Source: Streptomyces mangrovi
Lineage (GTDB): Bacteria; Actinomycetota; Actinomycetes; Streptomycetales; Streptomycetaceae
Assembly (NCBI RefSeq): GCF_900114215.1
Contig: NZ_FOSG01000001.1
Coordinates: 372,001-436,000, forward strand
DNA length: 64,000 nt
Reading direction: 5' to 3'
The stretch's first letter is position 1; every line of letters begins with the position of its first letter. This document shows, piece after piece, positions 1 through 9,179 of the stretch. The translations under genes and the position numbers were made by a program. The notes beneath the pieces are model-generated. The model was given only the letters and a program-made list of their open reading frames with translations, searched no databases and had not been told where the DNA came from.

Positions 1-1
1 C

Positions 2-604
2 GCCGAGGGGCGGCGGGTCATCGGCAACATCGAGCGCGTGGCCAACCTCTTCCTCACCAAGACCGTCTACTCGGTGCTGCTGGCCCTGCTGGTCATCGTC
101 TCCCAGGTGCCCTACCCGTTCCTGCCGCGCCATCTGACCCTGCTGGGCGGCCTGACCATCGGCATTCCCGCCTTCTTCCTGGCCCTGGCCCCCAACAAGG
201 AGCGCGCCCGCCCGCACTTCGTACGGCGCGTGATGCGGTACGCGATCCCCTCCGGCCTCGTCGCCGCGACCGCCACCTTCACCGTCTACCTGCTGGCCCG
301 CCACCACTACACCGGACCGGACGCGCTGGAGGCCGAGACCAGCGCGGCGACGCTGACGCTGTTCCTGGTGGCGCTGTGGGTGCTGGCGATCATCGCCCGC
401 CCCTACACCTGGTGGCGGATCGGGTTGGTGCTCACCATGGCCTCGGCCTTCGTGGTCGTCCAGGTCACCCCGTTCCTCCAGGACTTCTTCGCCCTCCGCC
501 TGGTCGGCACGGTGATGCCGTGGACGGCCGTCGGCGTCGCCGCCGCCTCGGCCGCCCTCCTGGAGGTCACCTGGCGCTGGATCGGCCGCCGCTTCCCGGA
601 CTGA
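2..604 (+). CDS. C-terminal part of a cation-transporting P-type ATPase (5' end outside window)
   Basis: The frame is open from the left edge, so the gene starts upstream; about 200 C-terminal residues are visible. They begin with a GRRVIGNIERVANLFLTKT stretch followed by several hydrophobic helices, and include IGIPAFFLALAPN. This is the pattern of the region after the hinge and the last membrane helices of actinobacterial CtpE-like HAD-family P-type ATPases. The phosphorylation and nucleotide-binding domains are not in the window, so the transported ion cannot be inferred. An internal GTG at 38 is in frame, but homology continues upstream of it, so it is not the start. A strong palindromic terminator follows directly. 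Confidence 0.8.
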   Translation, partial: AEGRRVIGNIERVANLFLTKTVYSVLLALLVIVSQVPYPFLPRHLTLLGGLTIGIPAFFLALAPNKERARPHFVRRVMRYAIPSGLVAATATFTVYLLARHHYTGPDALEAETSAATLTLFLVALWVLAIIARPYTWWRIGLVLTMASAFVVVQVTPFLQDFFALRLVGTVMPWTAVGVAAASAALLEVTWRWIGRRFPD

Positions 605-619
605 TCCCGCCAGGGGCTG

Positions 620-653
620 CCGGGCCGCCCGCGGATATCCGCGGGCGGCCCGG
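620..653 (+). terminator. 34-bp perfect palindrome, terminator of the P-type ATPase gene
   Basis: Two 17-base arms (CCGGGCCGCCCGCGGAT and its complement) meet without a loop, 16 bases after the ATPase stop. No T-run follows, as is usual for Streptomyces terminators. Confidence 0.75.
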
Positions 654-665
654 TCCCCGCGTCCC

Positions 666-671
666 TACCCT
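666..671 (+). promoter_or_regulatory. -10 element of a probable leaderless transcript
   Basis: TACCCT lies seven bases upstream of the ATG at 679 and no Shine-Dalgarno sequence is present. The mRNA probably starts at or next to the start codon. No convincing -35 element is visible. Confidence 0.4.
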
Positions 672-678
672 GTGCCGG

Positions 679-1509
679 ATGACGACCCCGACGACGCTCC
701 TCTACCACGACACCTCCGGCGCCCCCTTCGGCGACGGGCCCTCCGACGACGGGCCCTCCGGCGGCGGCACGCCCCTGGTGCTGCTGCACTCCTCGGTCTG
801 CGACCGGCGCATGTGGGACCCGCAGTGGACGCCCCTGGCCGAGGCCGGCCACCGGCTGGTGCGCTGCGACTTCCGTGGCCACGGCGACACCCCGGCCGCG
901 ACGACCCCCTATCGAGATGCCGACGACGTACTCGCCCTGCTGGACGCCCTCGACATCGGGCGGACCATCCTGGTCGCCTCCTCCTACGGCGGGCGCGTCG
1001 CCCTGGAGTTCGCCGCGCGGTGGCCGGACCGGGTGACCGCCATGGCGCTGCTCTGCCCCGGAATGCCCGGTCACGACCTCGGCCCGGAGCTGGCCGCCTT
1101 CGACGCGCGCGAGGAGGCGCTGTTCGAGGCCGGCGACCTGGAGGGGGCCGTCGAACTCAACGTGGCCGGCTGGCTCGGCCCGGAGGCCGGCGAGGCGGCG
1201 CGCGAGAAGGTGCGGCGGATGCAGCGGCACGCCTTCGAGGTGCAGACGGCCGCGGAGGAGAAGTGGGGGGAGATCGGCGAACTCCCCGAGCCCGCCCTCG
1301 ACCTCTCCGCGATCACGGCACCGGTCCTCGCCGTCTCCGGCGCCCACGACCTTGCGGACTTCCGCACGATCGCCGCCCGCCTGGCGGATCTGCTCCCCGA
1401 CGCCCGCCACCTCCAACTCCCCTGGGCGGGCCACCTCCCCAACCTGGAGCGCCCGCAGGAGACGACGTCGCTGCTGACGGACTTCCTCCGGGAGAACGCG
1501 GCTCAGTAG
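679..1509 (+). CDS. alpha/beta-fold hydrolase
   Basis: A 276-residue soluble alpha/beta hydrolase. The nucleophile elbow reads ASSYGG (Ser102, with Ala in place of the first Gly). The LLHS oxyanion segment is near residue 37, a candidate acid lies in SGAHD, and the catalytic His in WAGHLPN near the C-terminus. A low-complexity GDGPSDDGPSGGG insert sits at residues 18-30, just before the first core strand. The ATG at 679 fits a leaderless start. The substrate cannot be told; the family includes 3-oxoadipate enol-lactonase-like and general esterase members. The 3' end overlaps the convergent Uma2-like pseudogene by seven bases. Confidence 0.85.
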   Translation: MTTPTTLLYHDTSGAPFGDGPSDDGPSGGGTPLVLLHSSVCDRRMWDPQWTPLAEAGHRLVRCDFRGHGDTPAATTPYRDADDVLALLDALDIGRTILVASSYGGRVALEFAARWPDRVTAMALLCPGMPGHDLGPELAAFDAREEALFEAGDLEGAVELNVAGWLGPEAGEAAREKVRRMQRHAFEVQTAAEEKWGEIGELPEPALDLSAITAPVLAVSGAHDLADFRTIAARLADLLPDARHLQLPWAGHLPNLERPQETTSLLTDFLRENAAQ

Positions 1510-2062
1510 ACGTACAGCGCCGTGGTGTCGAGCACGGCGCCGATCGGCTCGCCCACCGGCACCGGTTCCCCGAACTCGCTCTCGCGCACGGCCCGGTAGC
1601 GCTCGCCGACCGGCTCGGAGTGCAGCAGGCAGACGCCCTTGACCGGATTCACGACCAGGTAGTGAGGAATCCCGGCCACCGCGTACTTCCCGACCTTCCG
1701 GTCCAGGTCGTTCTCGGGGTTGGACTCCGAGACGACCTCCGCGACAAGTAGCAGTTCGTCGGCCGGGAACTGCTTGAGCCGGGTCCCCCGGTAGGAGGGA
1801 CCGGCCACCGACACGTCGGGGCGCAGGAGGGTCCTCCCGTGCCACCCCCGTAAACGGTGTCGACCTCGGTCATCACGCACCACCTGGGCATGAGCTGGGA
1901 GGCGATGGCGAGCACCATCTGTCCATGAGCGCTGGTCACCACGGCGTCGATGTAAATTTCTCCGTCGATCATTTCGCCCCTGAGGTCCGGGAACGCGGTG
2001 TCGATCTCCTCGAACCGCCGCATCTCCTCGGACATCACAGGGCCCTCCATCTGCGCCGTCAT
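1503..2062 (-). pseudogene. Uma2-family (DUF820) endonuclease-like gene, frameshifted
   Basis: The N-terminal half (MTAQMEGPVMSEEMRRFEEI through EVDTVYGGG) and the C-terminal half (LLRPDVSVAG, ADELLLVAEVVSESN, DRKVGKYAVAGIPHYLVV) match the Uma2 fold but lie in different reading frames. The shift falls between about 1836 and 1855, next to a run of five G's on the coding strand. The PD-(D/E)xK-like core residues (RPDVSV; EVVSESNPENDLDRK) are intact in the second half. The ATG at 2062 has a GAGAGGGGG ribosome site. Either the gene is recently inactivated or there is a sequencing error in the homopolymer. Uma2 genes are abundant in Streptomyces and their function is poorly known. Confidence 0.75.
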
Positions 2063-2081
2063 GGTGCGCCCCCTCTCACGC

Positions 2082-3095
2082 CTACCGGCCCAGAGTAGTG
2101 CCGCGAAGGGCGCCCGCACGGGAGTCACGCGGGTCGTCCGGTGAGCCCCGGCGCCGCCCCCGGGCCATGGCCGCGCGTACGGCGTCGGCCTTGCGGCGTA
2201 CGTCCACAGCCTGTGCGTCGTCCTGTGCGCCGCCGGAGCCGTCGCGGCGCCCCCCGCCCCGGCACTCCCGGCACAGTCCGCCGGGCAGGGCCTCCGGCCG
2301 GCCCGGCACGCCGCACACCGTGCACTCCACCAGCCGCAGGGTGCGGCTGCGCACCGGCGGGGGCGGCGGGATCTTGTGCTCCAGCCGCCAGGCGGCCACG
2401 GCGCGGGGCGAGTGCACGCCCTCGCCGGGCAGCCCGGCCGTCAGCGCCTCGACCACCTGCCGCTCCCCCGCGCCCCGGGCGAACCACTGGGCCACCAGCG
2501 GCGCCAGCTCCTCGCAGTCGGCCGCCGACAGGCCCATGCGCGGGTCGGCCTCCCCCAGCCGCGCCAGCGTCCCGTACGCCCGTGACCGCTCCGGTCGCTC
2601 CTGTGCGCCGTCCGGCTCCGGGGCCGCCCCCGCCGGGACCGTGCCCGCCGGGGCGGTCTCCTCCTCCGGAGCGGCCATCCCGGCGGCCTCCCGGACGGCT
2701 CCCGGCTCGGCGGATTCCGCCTCCGCGAAGAATCCCGCCCACCAGACGTCGGAGCGCGGGACGCGCGAGAAGTACGTTCGCGTCACCCACTGGCCGCACC
2801 CCGGCGGACGCTCCCGCACCCGCCTGAGATGCCCGGCCGCCGACATCTGCCGGAGTGCCGTGCCAACCGCCTGCTGGCCGTAGGGCAGCCGCGCGGCCAG
2901 CGCCTTGATGGAGATGTCGGCGCCCTCGGGCAACCGGTCGATGTACGCGGCGACGGCCGCGGCCCGGGGCTTCAGCTCCGCGAAGTCGTCCTTGCGGCGC
3001 GGTCGTTGTCCGGGGACGTGCCGCTTTCCGTAGCCGGAAACGGCCATCGGATGCTCGCCGGAGGACGCGGAAAAGCTACAGTGGTTCCCAGCCAT
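2082..3095 (-). CDS. winged-helix DNA-binding protein with C-terminal zinc ribbon
   Basis: A 337-residue protein of unknown function. A MarR/GntR-like winged-helix segment lies around residues 40-105 ([20 protein letters not shown]...[14 protein letters not shown]). A Pro/Ala/Glu-rich linker follows. The C-terminal region carries two CxxC pairs (CTVCG...CRECRG), a likely zinc ribbon. The start at 3095 was chosen because AAGGAAA lies eight bases before it; an in-frame ATG at 3047 is the alternative. It is transcribed away from the Nudix gene. It resembles Streptomyces helix-turn-helix proteins with no assigned target. Confidence 0.75.
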   Translation of the reverse strand: MAGNHCSFSASSGEHPMAVSGYGKRHVPGQRPRRKDDFAELKPRAAAVAAYIDRLPEGADISIKALAARLPYGQQAVGTALRQMSAAGHLRRVRERPPGCGQWVTRTYFSRVPRSDVWWAGFFAEAESAEPGAVREAAGMAAPEEETAPAGTVPAGAAPEPDGAQERPERSRAYGTLARLGEADPRMGLSAADCEELAPLVAQWFARGAGERQVVEALTAGLPGEGVHSPRAVAAWRLEHKIPPPPPVRSRTLRLVECTVCGVPGRPEALPGGLCRECRGGGRRDGSGGAQDDAQAVDVRRKADAVRAAMARGRRRGSPDDPRDSRAGALRGTTLGR

Positions 3096-3273
3096 GGGAT
3101 CGGTTTCCTTCTAGCTTGTCGATCTCGTTGGTCAGGCCCCCGGAGGTGTTGCGAGCACCTGTCGGGGGCCGTTGCTTGTGCGGGACGCAACTCTGCATCG
3201 CCACGCCGAAGCGTGGCGCTCCGGTCACCAAAAGTCAACTCGCCTGCTCACGCCCTCACTCACAGAGGGAGGG

Positions 3274-3296
3274 CGGGTGGGTCTGCGACCCACCCG
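3274..3296 (+). promoter_or_regulatory. strong hairpin in the leader of the Nudix gene
   Basis: CGGGTGGGTC and its exact complement are separated by TGC, 62 bases before the Nudix ATG. It could terminate or attenuate transcription entering from upstream. The rest of the 263-bp divergent gap (3096-3358) shows only a second, weaker GC-rich inverted repeat near 3138-3170. Confidence 0.45.
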
Positions 3297-3358
3297 TTCC
3301 AATGAGAGAGCGCTCGGATCCCGCATCCCGGAACCCGAGATCCGGTAGGAGTAGGGGC

Positions 3359-3898
3359 ATGACCTCCACCAGTGACGAGCCCGCCGGGCTGCCGTTCCCG
3401 ATGCCGCAGGCCGAATATCTGGCCACCCTGCCCAAGGCCACCGTCTACGCGTGCGTGTACTTCACCGACACACGCGGGCGGGCGGTGCAGCTGCGTTCGG
3501 TGTACGGCAGACGGCTGTGGCAGATCCCGGGCGGCAACATGGACCCGGGCGAGGACCCGTTCCAGGCGGCGGTGCGGGAGACGTACGAGGAGACCGGGCT
3601 GCGGATCGAGGGCCCGCGCCCGCTGCTGCTGGCGCACTACATCCGCTCCGACCCGGCCGAGGCGCCGCTGGCGAAGGTCGGCTTCTGCTTCGACGGCGGC
3701 ACGCTGAGCGACGAGGAGATCGCCTCCATCCGGCTGGACCCGGAGGAGCACGACCGCTGGGCGGTGGAGGAGTGGCCCGTGTGGGAGCGGCTGATGACGC
3801 CCGAGGGCTACCGGCGGCTGGCCGCCCTCGCCGAGGCCCGCCGCACCGGCCGCGCGTCCCTGCTGCTGAGCGAGCCGATCCTCCGGGGGCCGGCGTGA
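3359..3898 (+). CDS. Nudix hydrolase
   Basis: A 179-residue Nudix hydrolase, cutting a nucleoside diphosphate linked to another moiety. The Nudix box is complete: Gly59-x5-Glu65-x7-Arg73-Glu74-x2-Glu77-Glu78-x-Gly80, the Mg2+-binding helix. The substrate is not evident. The ATG at 3359 has GTAGGAG upstream. The stop overlaps the start of the next gene as GTGA, so it is probably translated together with the methyltransferase. Confidence 0.9.
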   Translation: MTSTSDEPAGLPFPMPQAEYLATLPKATVYACVYFTDTRGRAVQLRSVYGRRLWQIPGGNMDPGEDPFQAAVRETYEETGLRIEGPRPLLLAHYIRSDPAEAPLAKVGFCFDGGTLSDEEIASIRLDPEEHDRWAVEEWPVWERLMTPEGYRRLAALAEARRTGRASLLLSEPILRGPA

Positions 3899-4692
3899 CG
3901 GGTGGGCCGGTGCCCGCAGCGGGCGCGGACCGGGCCGGGCGCTCCGGGGCATCGGTCGATCGCGCCTACTCCGATCCCGCTCTGGCCGCCCTGTACGACG
4001 CGCTCAACCCGTGGGGCCCGGGTGACGACTTCTACCTGGAGCTGGTGATGTCCGCCGCCTCGGTGCTGGACGTCGGGTGCGGTACGGGCGCGCTGCTGCG
4101 CCGCGCGAGGGAGGCCGGGCACGGCGGACGGCTGTGCGGGCTCGATCCGGCCGCCGCGATGCTGGGCTGTGCGCGGCGGGAGGCGGCGCGGTCGGGGGCC
4201 GAGGTGGAGTGGGTGCTCGGGGACCTGGGATCGGCCCGCTGGGAGGGGGAGTTCGAGCTGGTGGTGATGACCGGGCACGCCTTCCAGGTGCTGCTGGGGG
4301 ACGGTGAGGTGCGTACCGCCCTGGCCGCCGTGCGGGCGGCGCTGGCCGATGGCGGGCGCTTCGCGTTCGAGACCCGCAACCCGGCCGCCCGGCCGTGGGA
4401 GCGCTGGACCCCGGAGCACGCGGTCGAGGTGGTGGACGGCACGGGCGCGGCGGTACGGGTCGCGCACGAGGTCCGGGAGCCGGTGGCAGACGGCACCGTG
4501 CGCTTCACCACGACCTTCACCGGCCCCGACCGGGAGCGGGCCAGCCGCAGCGAACTGCGGTTCTGGGACGCGGAGACGCTCGACGGCTTCCTGGCCGGGG
4601 CCGGACTGACGGTCGCGGAACGCTACGGGGACTGGGTCCGGGGTCCGCTGACGGGCTCCAGCCCGGAGATCGTCACCGTCGCGCGGCGCTGA
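3895..4692 (+). CDS. class I SAM-dependent methyltransferase
   Basis: 265 residues with a Rossmann methyltransferase fold. Motif I is VLDVGCGTG (57-65), an acidic residue follows strand 2 (CGLDPAAAM), and the motif IV region reads [14 protein letters not shown]. The GTG start lies inside the Nudix stop codon (GTGA), which implies translational coupling. The closest general class is the small-molecule methyltransferases of the SAM/ubiE-like group; the substrate is unknown. A GC-rich imperfect hairpin fills the short gap to the convergent next gene. Confidence 0.85.
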   Translation: MTGGPVPAAGADRAGRSGASVDRAYSDPALAALYDALNPWGPGDDFYLELVMSAASVLDVGCGTGALLRRAREAGHGGRLCGLDPAAAMLGCARREAARSGAEVEWVLGDLGSARWEGEFELVVMTGHAFQVLLGDGEVRTALAAVRAALADGGRFAFETRNPAARPWERWTPEHAVEVVDGTGAAVRVAHEVREPVADGTVRFTTTFTGPDRERASRSELRFWDAETLDGFLAGAGLTVAERYGDWVRGPLTGSSPEIVTVARR

Positions 4693-4741
4693 CGGGGCGG
4701 GCGGCCCCCGGGCCCTGACGGCCCAGGGGTCGGCCGGGGCG

Positions 4742-7700
4742 TCAGTCGAACCAGCGGTCGCGGGCCAGTTCGGCGACCCGGGCGGGGTCCTCCAGCAGGG
4801 CGGCGGCCTCGAAGCGGCGCGGCCACTGGCCGGCCGCCCAGGCCAGGCCGGCCGCGACGCCCTCGACGGTGGCGGCGTGGAGGGTGCCGTCGGGGGTGAG
4901 CCGCCAGTCCAGCTCCACGCCGGCGAGGACGAGTTCGTCGTGCTCGACGTAGCCGGCCGGGGCGCCGGGCAGCAGGACGCGTACCGCGTCGGGCACCTCG
5001 CGCACCTCGCCCGCTCCGGCATCCGGGGCGGGCAGGCCCGCGCCGACGGCCTCGCTCAGGCGGCGTACGTCGAGGACGGCGGCCAGTGAGGCGGCCAGGG
5101 CCGGGCGTACCGGCAGCAGGGGGCGGCCGGTGGCCAGGGGCAGCAGGTCGGGGGCGTCGGCGACCAGCGCGTCGGCGGCGTCCACCAGGCGCACCTCGCC
5201 GTCGGTCACGGCGCGCAGCTCGTCCGGCAGCGTGACCTCGTCCGGGTCGAGCTCGGCCAGGAGGGTGTACAGGCCGTGGAGTTGGGCGGCGGTGACGGGC
5301 AGGCCGGGGTCGGCGAGGCGGCCCAGGAGTTCGGAGGCGCCGCCGGGTTCGTCCAGCAGGGCGGCGGCGGAGGTGCGGATGCCCAGGGCGCGCAGCACCT
5401 GCTCGTCCAGGCCCGAGGTGGCGGCGGGCGCCTCCTCGTACAGGCCGGCCAGCAGCGGGTCGCCGCCGGCCGCGCGCAGTCCGGCGGGGCGGCGGCCGTC
5501 CAGGACGGGGTGGTCGCGCAGCCACCAGGCGGTGTAGGGGCGGACGGTCCGGACCGTGCCGTCCGGCAGCAGGACGCGCACCGGGGTGGTGAGCGCGTCG
5601 CGCACCGGGGGGCGGGAGAGCATCCGCAGGGCCTGCGGCCAGTGGTCGTCGTCGACGAGGTCCAGGTCGCGTACGGCGAGCAGTTCGGAGACCACCGGCG
5701 GGACGGGGGTCTCGGGCAGGGTGTCGAGGACGTCCTCGCACCATACGTCGACGGCGTCGGCCAGGCCCGCGTCGTCGGGCTCGGGGAAGTCGGTGTCGCG
5801 GGGCTCCAGTTCGTCCGGGTCCAGGACGACGTCGGTGGCGCGCACCAGGGCGAAGTCGGCGAGCACGCCGGCCGCCGCGAGGGTCTCCTCGCCCCACCGC
5901 TCGGCCAGTTCGGCGTCGCAGGCGGGCAGTTCGCCCTCGCGGATGACGCGCTCGAAGGCGCTGCCGGGGAAGACGAGTTCGGCGGCCGGGGCGAGTTCGC
6001 CGTCCTCGTCGGGGAGGGCGAGGGCGCCCAGCCAGGGCTCGTCGCCGGGTGAGAGGCGCGCGTCGCGGACGAGGGCGAGGACGGTGTCGGCCAGTTCCTC
6101 GGCGTCCAGGGGGCCGCCGTCCTCGTCCTCGTCGCCGTACCAGCTCTCCTCGGCCTCCAGCGAGGCGGCGACGGCCGCCCGCACCTGCGGGGTGGTGAGT
6201 ACCGCGCGGGGTGTGGCGGGGGTGGCGCCCAGTTTCTCCAGCAGGGGGTGGGCGGCGTCGGGGTGGGCGACCTTCAGGCCGAGGCGGGTCAGGGAGCCGG
6301 CGCCCGTGGTGTCGGGCAGCGGCAGCAGCACCCGGCGCGGTCCGATGGTGGTGCGGCCGTCGGCGAGGGGGACGGGCAGGCCGGTGAGCCGGTCGGGGTC
6401 GGTGCCGGCGAGGGAGTCGTACAGCCTGCGCCACCAGGACGGGTCCCGTTCCACGCCGGCCAGCCGGTCGATCAGCTCGCCCAGCGGCGCCCGGGGGACG
6501 CCGAGGGTGCGCAGTTCGGTGCGGCGCTCCAGTCCGGCGGGCAGCAGGGCGGGGAACAGTTCGGCCAGGACGGCGACCGTGTCGGCCCCGGCGCCCTCGG
6601 CGATCTCGGCGTCGGCGGGGCGCAGTGCGTGGGGCTCGCCGCTGTCGTCATCGGTGGCGGCGCTCGCCAGGAAGGGGGTGCGCCGCAGGCGCTCCAGGAC
6701 CAGGCGGCGCAGTTCGCCGTCGAGTTCGGCCCTGCCCAGGGGGCCGGGCACGAGGTCGAGGGTGCCGGTGGTGACCGGCCGCCAGTCGCGCAGCAGGGTG
6801 GCGTAGACGTCGGCGGCGCGCTCCAGCAGGAAGTCGGCCAGCGGTCCGGGGGCGATGTGGCGGCGGGTGGGGTCCAGCGGGAAGGAGGCGATGAGCAGGG
6901 CGGGCAGGCCGATCGGCTCGTCGGTGGGGGTGGGGGCGTGGACGACGGGCACGGTGCGGGCGGGGGCGGGGGCGCCGTCGGCGTCGACGGGTACGGCCCA
7001 GGTGACCGACCAGTACGGCCGCCGCCGCTCCTCGACGGGGCGGTCGGCGAGCAGGGCGGGGTCGGTGCGCCCGGCGTCGGCGGCCACGCGCCAGCGGGTG
7101 GCGCCCTCGCCCCCGGCACCGGCTGTGCCGCTGTCCTCGACCACGACGTAGGCGCCGTCCTGGCGGCGGGTGAGCGTGCGCACCCCGCCGTCGGCCTCGA
7201 TGACGACCTCGGTCAGGCCGGGGAGGGTGAGCAGCAGGGCGTCGTCGACCGCGGTGAGCAGCCGGGCGGCCAGTTCCTCTGCGGCGCCGTCGCGCAGCGG
7301 CAGCACGACGGCCGTGTCGTAGCCCCGGGGGGCGGTGCCCTGGGCGGGCATCGGCAGGCGCAGCAGCGGTACGTGGCCCTCGCGGCGGCGCAGCTCGTCG
7401 GCGAGGCCGGGGTTGTGGGCGGCGGCCTCGGCGGCCATCTCGCGGGCCTCGGCCAGCGACCAGCGGGTGCCGCCGGTGCGGCAGACGATGGCGGGTTCGT
7501 CGCTGACGGCCAGGACGGCGGCGAAGCCGACGCCGAAGCGGCCGACGGGGCCCGCCTGGGGCCCGCCCGGCCCGCCCGGTCCCTGAGTCGTCTCGTCGTC
7601 GCGTTTGGCGGAGGCGCGCAGGGTGGACAGGGACTCCACGCCGGCCGCGTCCAGGGGCGCTCCGGTGTTGGCGGCCACCAGCACCTTGCCGCGCAGGGTG

Positions 7701-7936
7701 AGCCGCAGCCGTCCGGGGACGCCGGCGCGGGCGGCGGCGTCGGCGGCGTTCTGCGCCAGCTCGACCACCAGCCGGTCGCGGTAGCCGCCGAGGGCCAGGT
7801 CCTCCTCGGCGTTGGCGTCCTCGCGGAAGCGCGCGGGGGACGCCGTCCAGGCGTCGAGTACGCCGCGCCGCAGCCGGGCGGTGTCGAAGGGGTCCGCTCC
7901 GTCGTCCGCGCCCTGCACCAGCACCGTGCCGCTCAC
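4742..7936 (-). CDS. sacsin/Hsp90-like GHKL ATPase domain protein
   Basis: A 1064-residue protein with a Bergerat (GHKL) ATP-binding fold at the N-terminus: an N-box VVELAQNAADAA (57-68), a G1-like AANTGAPL, and the glycine-rich lid GRFGVGFAAV (about 132-141). These are the marks of Hsp90-, MutL- and sacsin-like ATPases. The long remainder is acidic and leucine-rich without recognisable catalytic motifs. A GTG start at 7936 with GGAGGAGACGG upstream was chosen. Homologues are conserved singletons in Streptomyces and often called Hsp90-like; chaperone activity is an inference from fold only. Confidence 0.8.
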   Translation of the reverse strand: MSGTVLVQGADDGADPFDTARLRRGVLDAWTASPARFREDANAEEDLALGGYRDRLVVELAQNAADAAARAGVPGRLRLTLRGKVLVAANTGAPLDAAGVESLSTLRASAKRDDETTQGPGGPGGPQAGPVGRFGVGFAAVLAVSDEPAIVCRTGGTRWSLAEAREMAAEAAAHNPGLADELRRREGHVPLLRLPMPAQGTAPRGYDTAVVLPLRDGAAEELAARLLTAVDDALLLTLPGLTEVVIEADGGVRTLTRRQDGAYVVVEDSGTAGAGGEGATRWRVAADAGRTDPALLADRPVEERRRPYWSVTWAVPVDADGAPAPARTVPVVHAPTPTDEPIGLPALLIASFPLDPTRRHIAPGPLADFLLERAADVYATLLRDWRPVTTGTLDLVPGPLGRAELDGELRRLVLERLRRTPFLASAATDDDSGEPHALRPADAEIAEGAGADTVAVLAELFPALLPAGLERRTELRTLGVPRAPLGELIDRLAGVERDPSWWRRLYDSLAGTDPDRLTGLPVPLADGRTTIGPRRVLLPLPDTTGAGSLTRLGLKVAHPDAAHPLLEKLGATPATPRAVLTTPQVRAAVAASLEAEESWYGDEDEDGGPLDAEELADTVLALVRDARLSPGDEPWLGALALPDEDGELAPAAELVFPGSAFERVIREGELPACDAELAERWGEETLAAAGVLADFALVRATDVVLDPDELEPRDTDFPEPDDAGLADAVDVWCEDVLDTLPETPVPPVVSELLAVRDLDLVDDDHWPQALRMLSRPPVRDALTTPVRVLLPDGTVRTVRPYTAWWLRDHPVLDGRRPAGLRAAGGDPLLAGLYEEAPAATSGLDEQVLRALGIRTSAAALLDEPGGASELLGRLADPGLPVTAAQLHGLYTLLAELDPDEVTLPDELRAVTDGEVRLVDAADALVADAPDLLPLATGRPLLPVRPALAASLAAVLDVRRLSEAVGAGLPAPDAGAGEVREVPDAVRVLLPGAPAGYVEHDELVLAGVELDWRLTPDGTLHAATVEGVAAGLAWAAGQWPRRFEAAALLEDPARVAELARDRWFD

Positions 7937-8248
7937 GTGTCCGTCTCCTCCGTCAGGTCCGCCGCGGGACGAGCCCGATTGCCTGTCCGCGGGCGACGGT
8001 ACTGCGTCCGGCACGCCCGGTGCGCGCCGGGCCGCCGGTCGCGCGGGTCGGCGCCCCGTCCGCGGCCGGGGAAGGACCGGAGAAGGGGCGATTTGGGGCA
8101 TTGGGGTATACAGGGAGGAAAGGGAACCGCGTCTCGGTTCACGGTCCCGTCCGGCGGGAGCGTGGCGGACAGGAGGACCCATGGGTACGAGGGTCGCAGC
8201 GGCCGTACGGGCTTCCGGCGGAAGCCCGGTTTCCGGGGCGGGTGCGTG
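7937..8248. promoter_or_regulatory. divergent promoter region of the GHKL gene and htpX
   Basis: A 312-bp gap between divergent genes. It contains a TATACA (8107-8112) that could serve as -10 element for the rightward transcript. A GAACCG/CGGTTC inverted repeat follows at about 8123-8140. A short open frame with a perfect AGGAGG site begins at 8181. Confidence 0.4.
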
Positions 8249-8249
8249 A
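8181..8249 (+). CDS. possible 22-residue leader peptide coupled to htpX
   Basis: ATG at 8181 has the strongest Shine-Dalgarno sequence of the area (AGGAGG at 8171-8176). It opens a 22-codon frame (MGTRVAAAVRASG...) whose TGA overlaps the htpX ATG as TGATG. A perfect hairpin lies inside the frame at 8209-8227. htpX itself has only a poor GC-rich ribosome site, so translation of the short frame could deliver ribosomes to htpX. The peptide has no recognised domain. Confidence 0.4.
   Translation: MGTRVAAAVRASGGSPVSGAGA
8209..8227 (+). promoter_or_regulatory. hairpin in the htpX leader
   Basis: GGGCTTCC and its exact complement are separated by GGC, inside the short leader frame and 21 bases before the htpX start. 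It could modulate ribosome access to htpX. Confidence 0.35.
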
Positions 8250-9148
8250 TGCGCAGCCGCTTCGAGCCCGACCGGCGCCTGACCGGGCGCATGGTGCTCA
8301 CGATGTTCCTGCTCGGGCTGCTGTACGTGGGGTTCGTCGCCGCGCTGATCGTGCTGCTCGACTCCCTCGTGCTGGTCGTCGTCATCGCCGCCGCCCTGCT
8401 GGGCGCGCAGTTCTGGTTCTCCGACCGGATCGCCCTGTACGCCATGCGCGGCCGCCTGGTCACCCCGGAGGAGGAGCCGCGGCTGCACGGGGTGGTCGAC
8501 CGGCTGTGCGCCACCGCGGACATGCCGAAACCGCGGGTCGCCGTGTCCAGCATGGACCTGCCCAACGCGTTCGCCACCGGCCGCGACGCGGACCACGCCG
8601 TGGTCTGCGTGACCACCGGGCTGACGCGGCGCCTGGAGACCGAGGAGCTGGAAGGCGTCATCGCCCATGAGCTCTCCCACGTCGCCCACCGCGACGTGGC
8701 GGTGATCACCATCGCCTCGTTCCTGGGGGTGCTGGCCGGGCTGGTCGTCCGCTTCGCCTTCTACTCCCAGCTGTTCGGCGGGGGCCGCCGGGACCAGAAC
8801 ACCGCCGCCGTGTTCGCGATGGTCATGCTGGTCTCCGCCGTCGTCTACGCCCTCAGCTTCCTGCTGATCCGGGCGCTGTCCCGCTACCGCGAGCTGGCCG
8901 CCGACCGCGCCGCGGCCATGCTCACCGGGAAACCCTCCGCCCTGGCCTCGGCGCTCACCAAGGTCAGCGGTGACATCGCCCGGATCCCCACCCGGGACCT
9001 GCGCACGGCCCAGGCGTTCAACGCGTTCTTCTTCACCCCCGCCCTCGGGGCCGGCAGCGCGGTGGCCGGGCTGTTCTCCACCCACCCCAGCCTGGAGAGC
9101 CGCCTGGAGGCGCTGGCGGAGATCTCCGAGCGGCTGGGCGGCGAGTGA
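8249..9148 (+). CDS. htpX: HtpX-type M48 membrane metalloprotease
   Basis: A 299-residue integral membrane zinc protease that degrades damaged membrane proteins. Two membrane helices lie at about 15-52. The HELSH zinc motif is at 140-144, two more helices follow at about 150-205, and the third zinc ligand is in RELAADR. The length matches the family. The ATG at 8249 follows the N-terminus of homologues (MxSRF). It is followed after 31 bases by pspAB, the usual actinobacterial htpX-pspAB pair, which ties it to envelope stress. Confidence 0.9.
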   Translation: MRSRFEPDRRLTGRMVLTMFLLGLLYVGFVAALIVLLDSLVLVVVIAAALLGAQFWFSDRIALYAMRGRLVTPEEEPRLHGVVDRLCATADMPKPRVAVSSMDLPNAFATGRDADHAVVCVTTGLTRRLETEELEGVIAHELSHVAHRDVAVITIASFLGVLAGLVVRFAFYSQLFGGGRRDQNTAAVFAMVMLVSAVVYALSFLLIRALSRYRELAADRAAAMLTGKPSALASALTKVSGDIARIPTRDLRTAQAFNAFFFTPALGAGSAVAGLFSTHPSLESRLEALAEISERLGGE

Positions 9149-9179
9149 CCCCGAGCACCGGATCCGGGAAGGAGTCGCC

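Noticed and set aside
4623..9148. Several very long open frames on both strands overlapping the GHKL ATPase and htpX
   Set aside because: Arg/Pro/Ala- or Gly/Val-rich shadows of real genes. Only the frame with the GHKL motifs and the one with HELSH have meaningful protein sequence.
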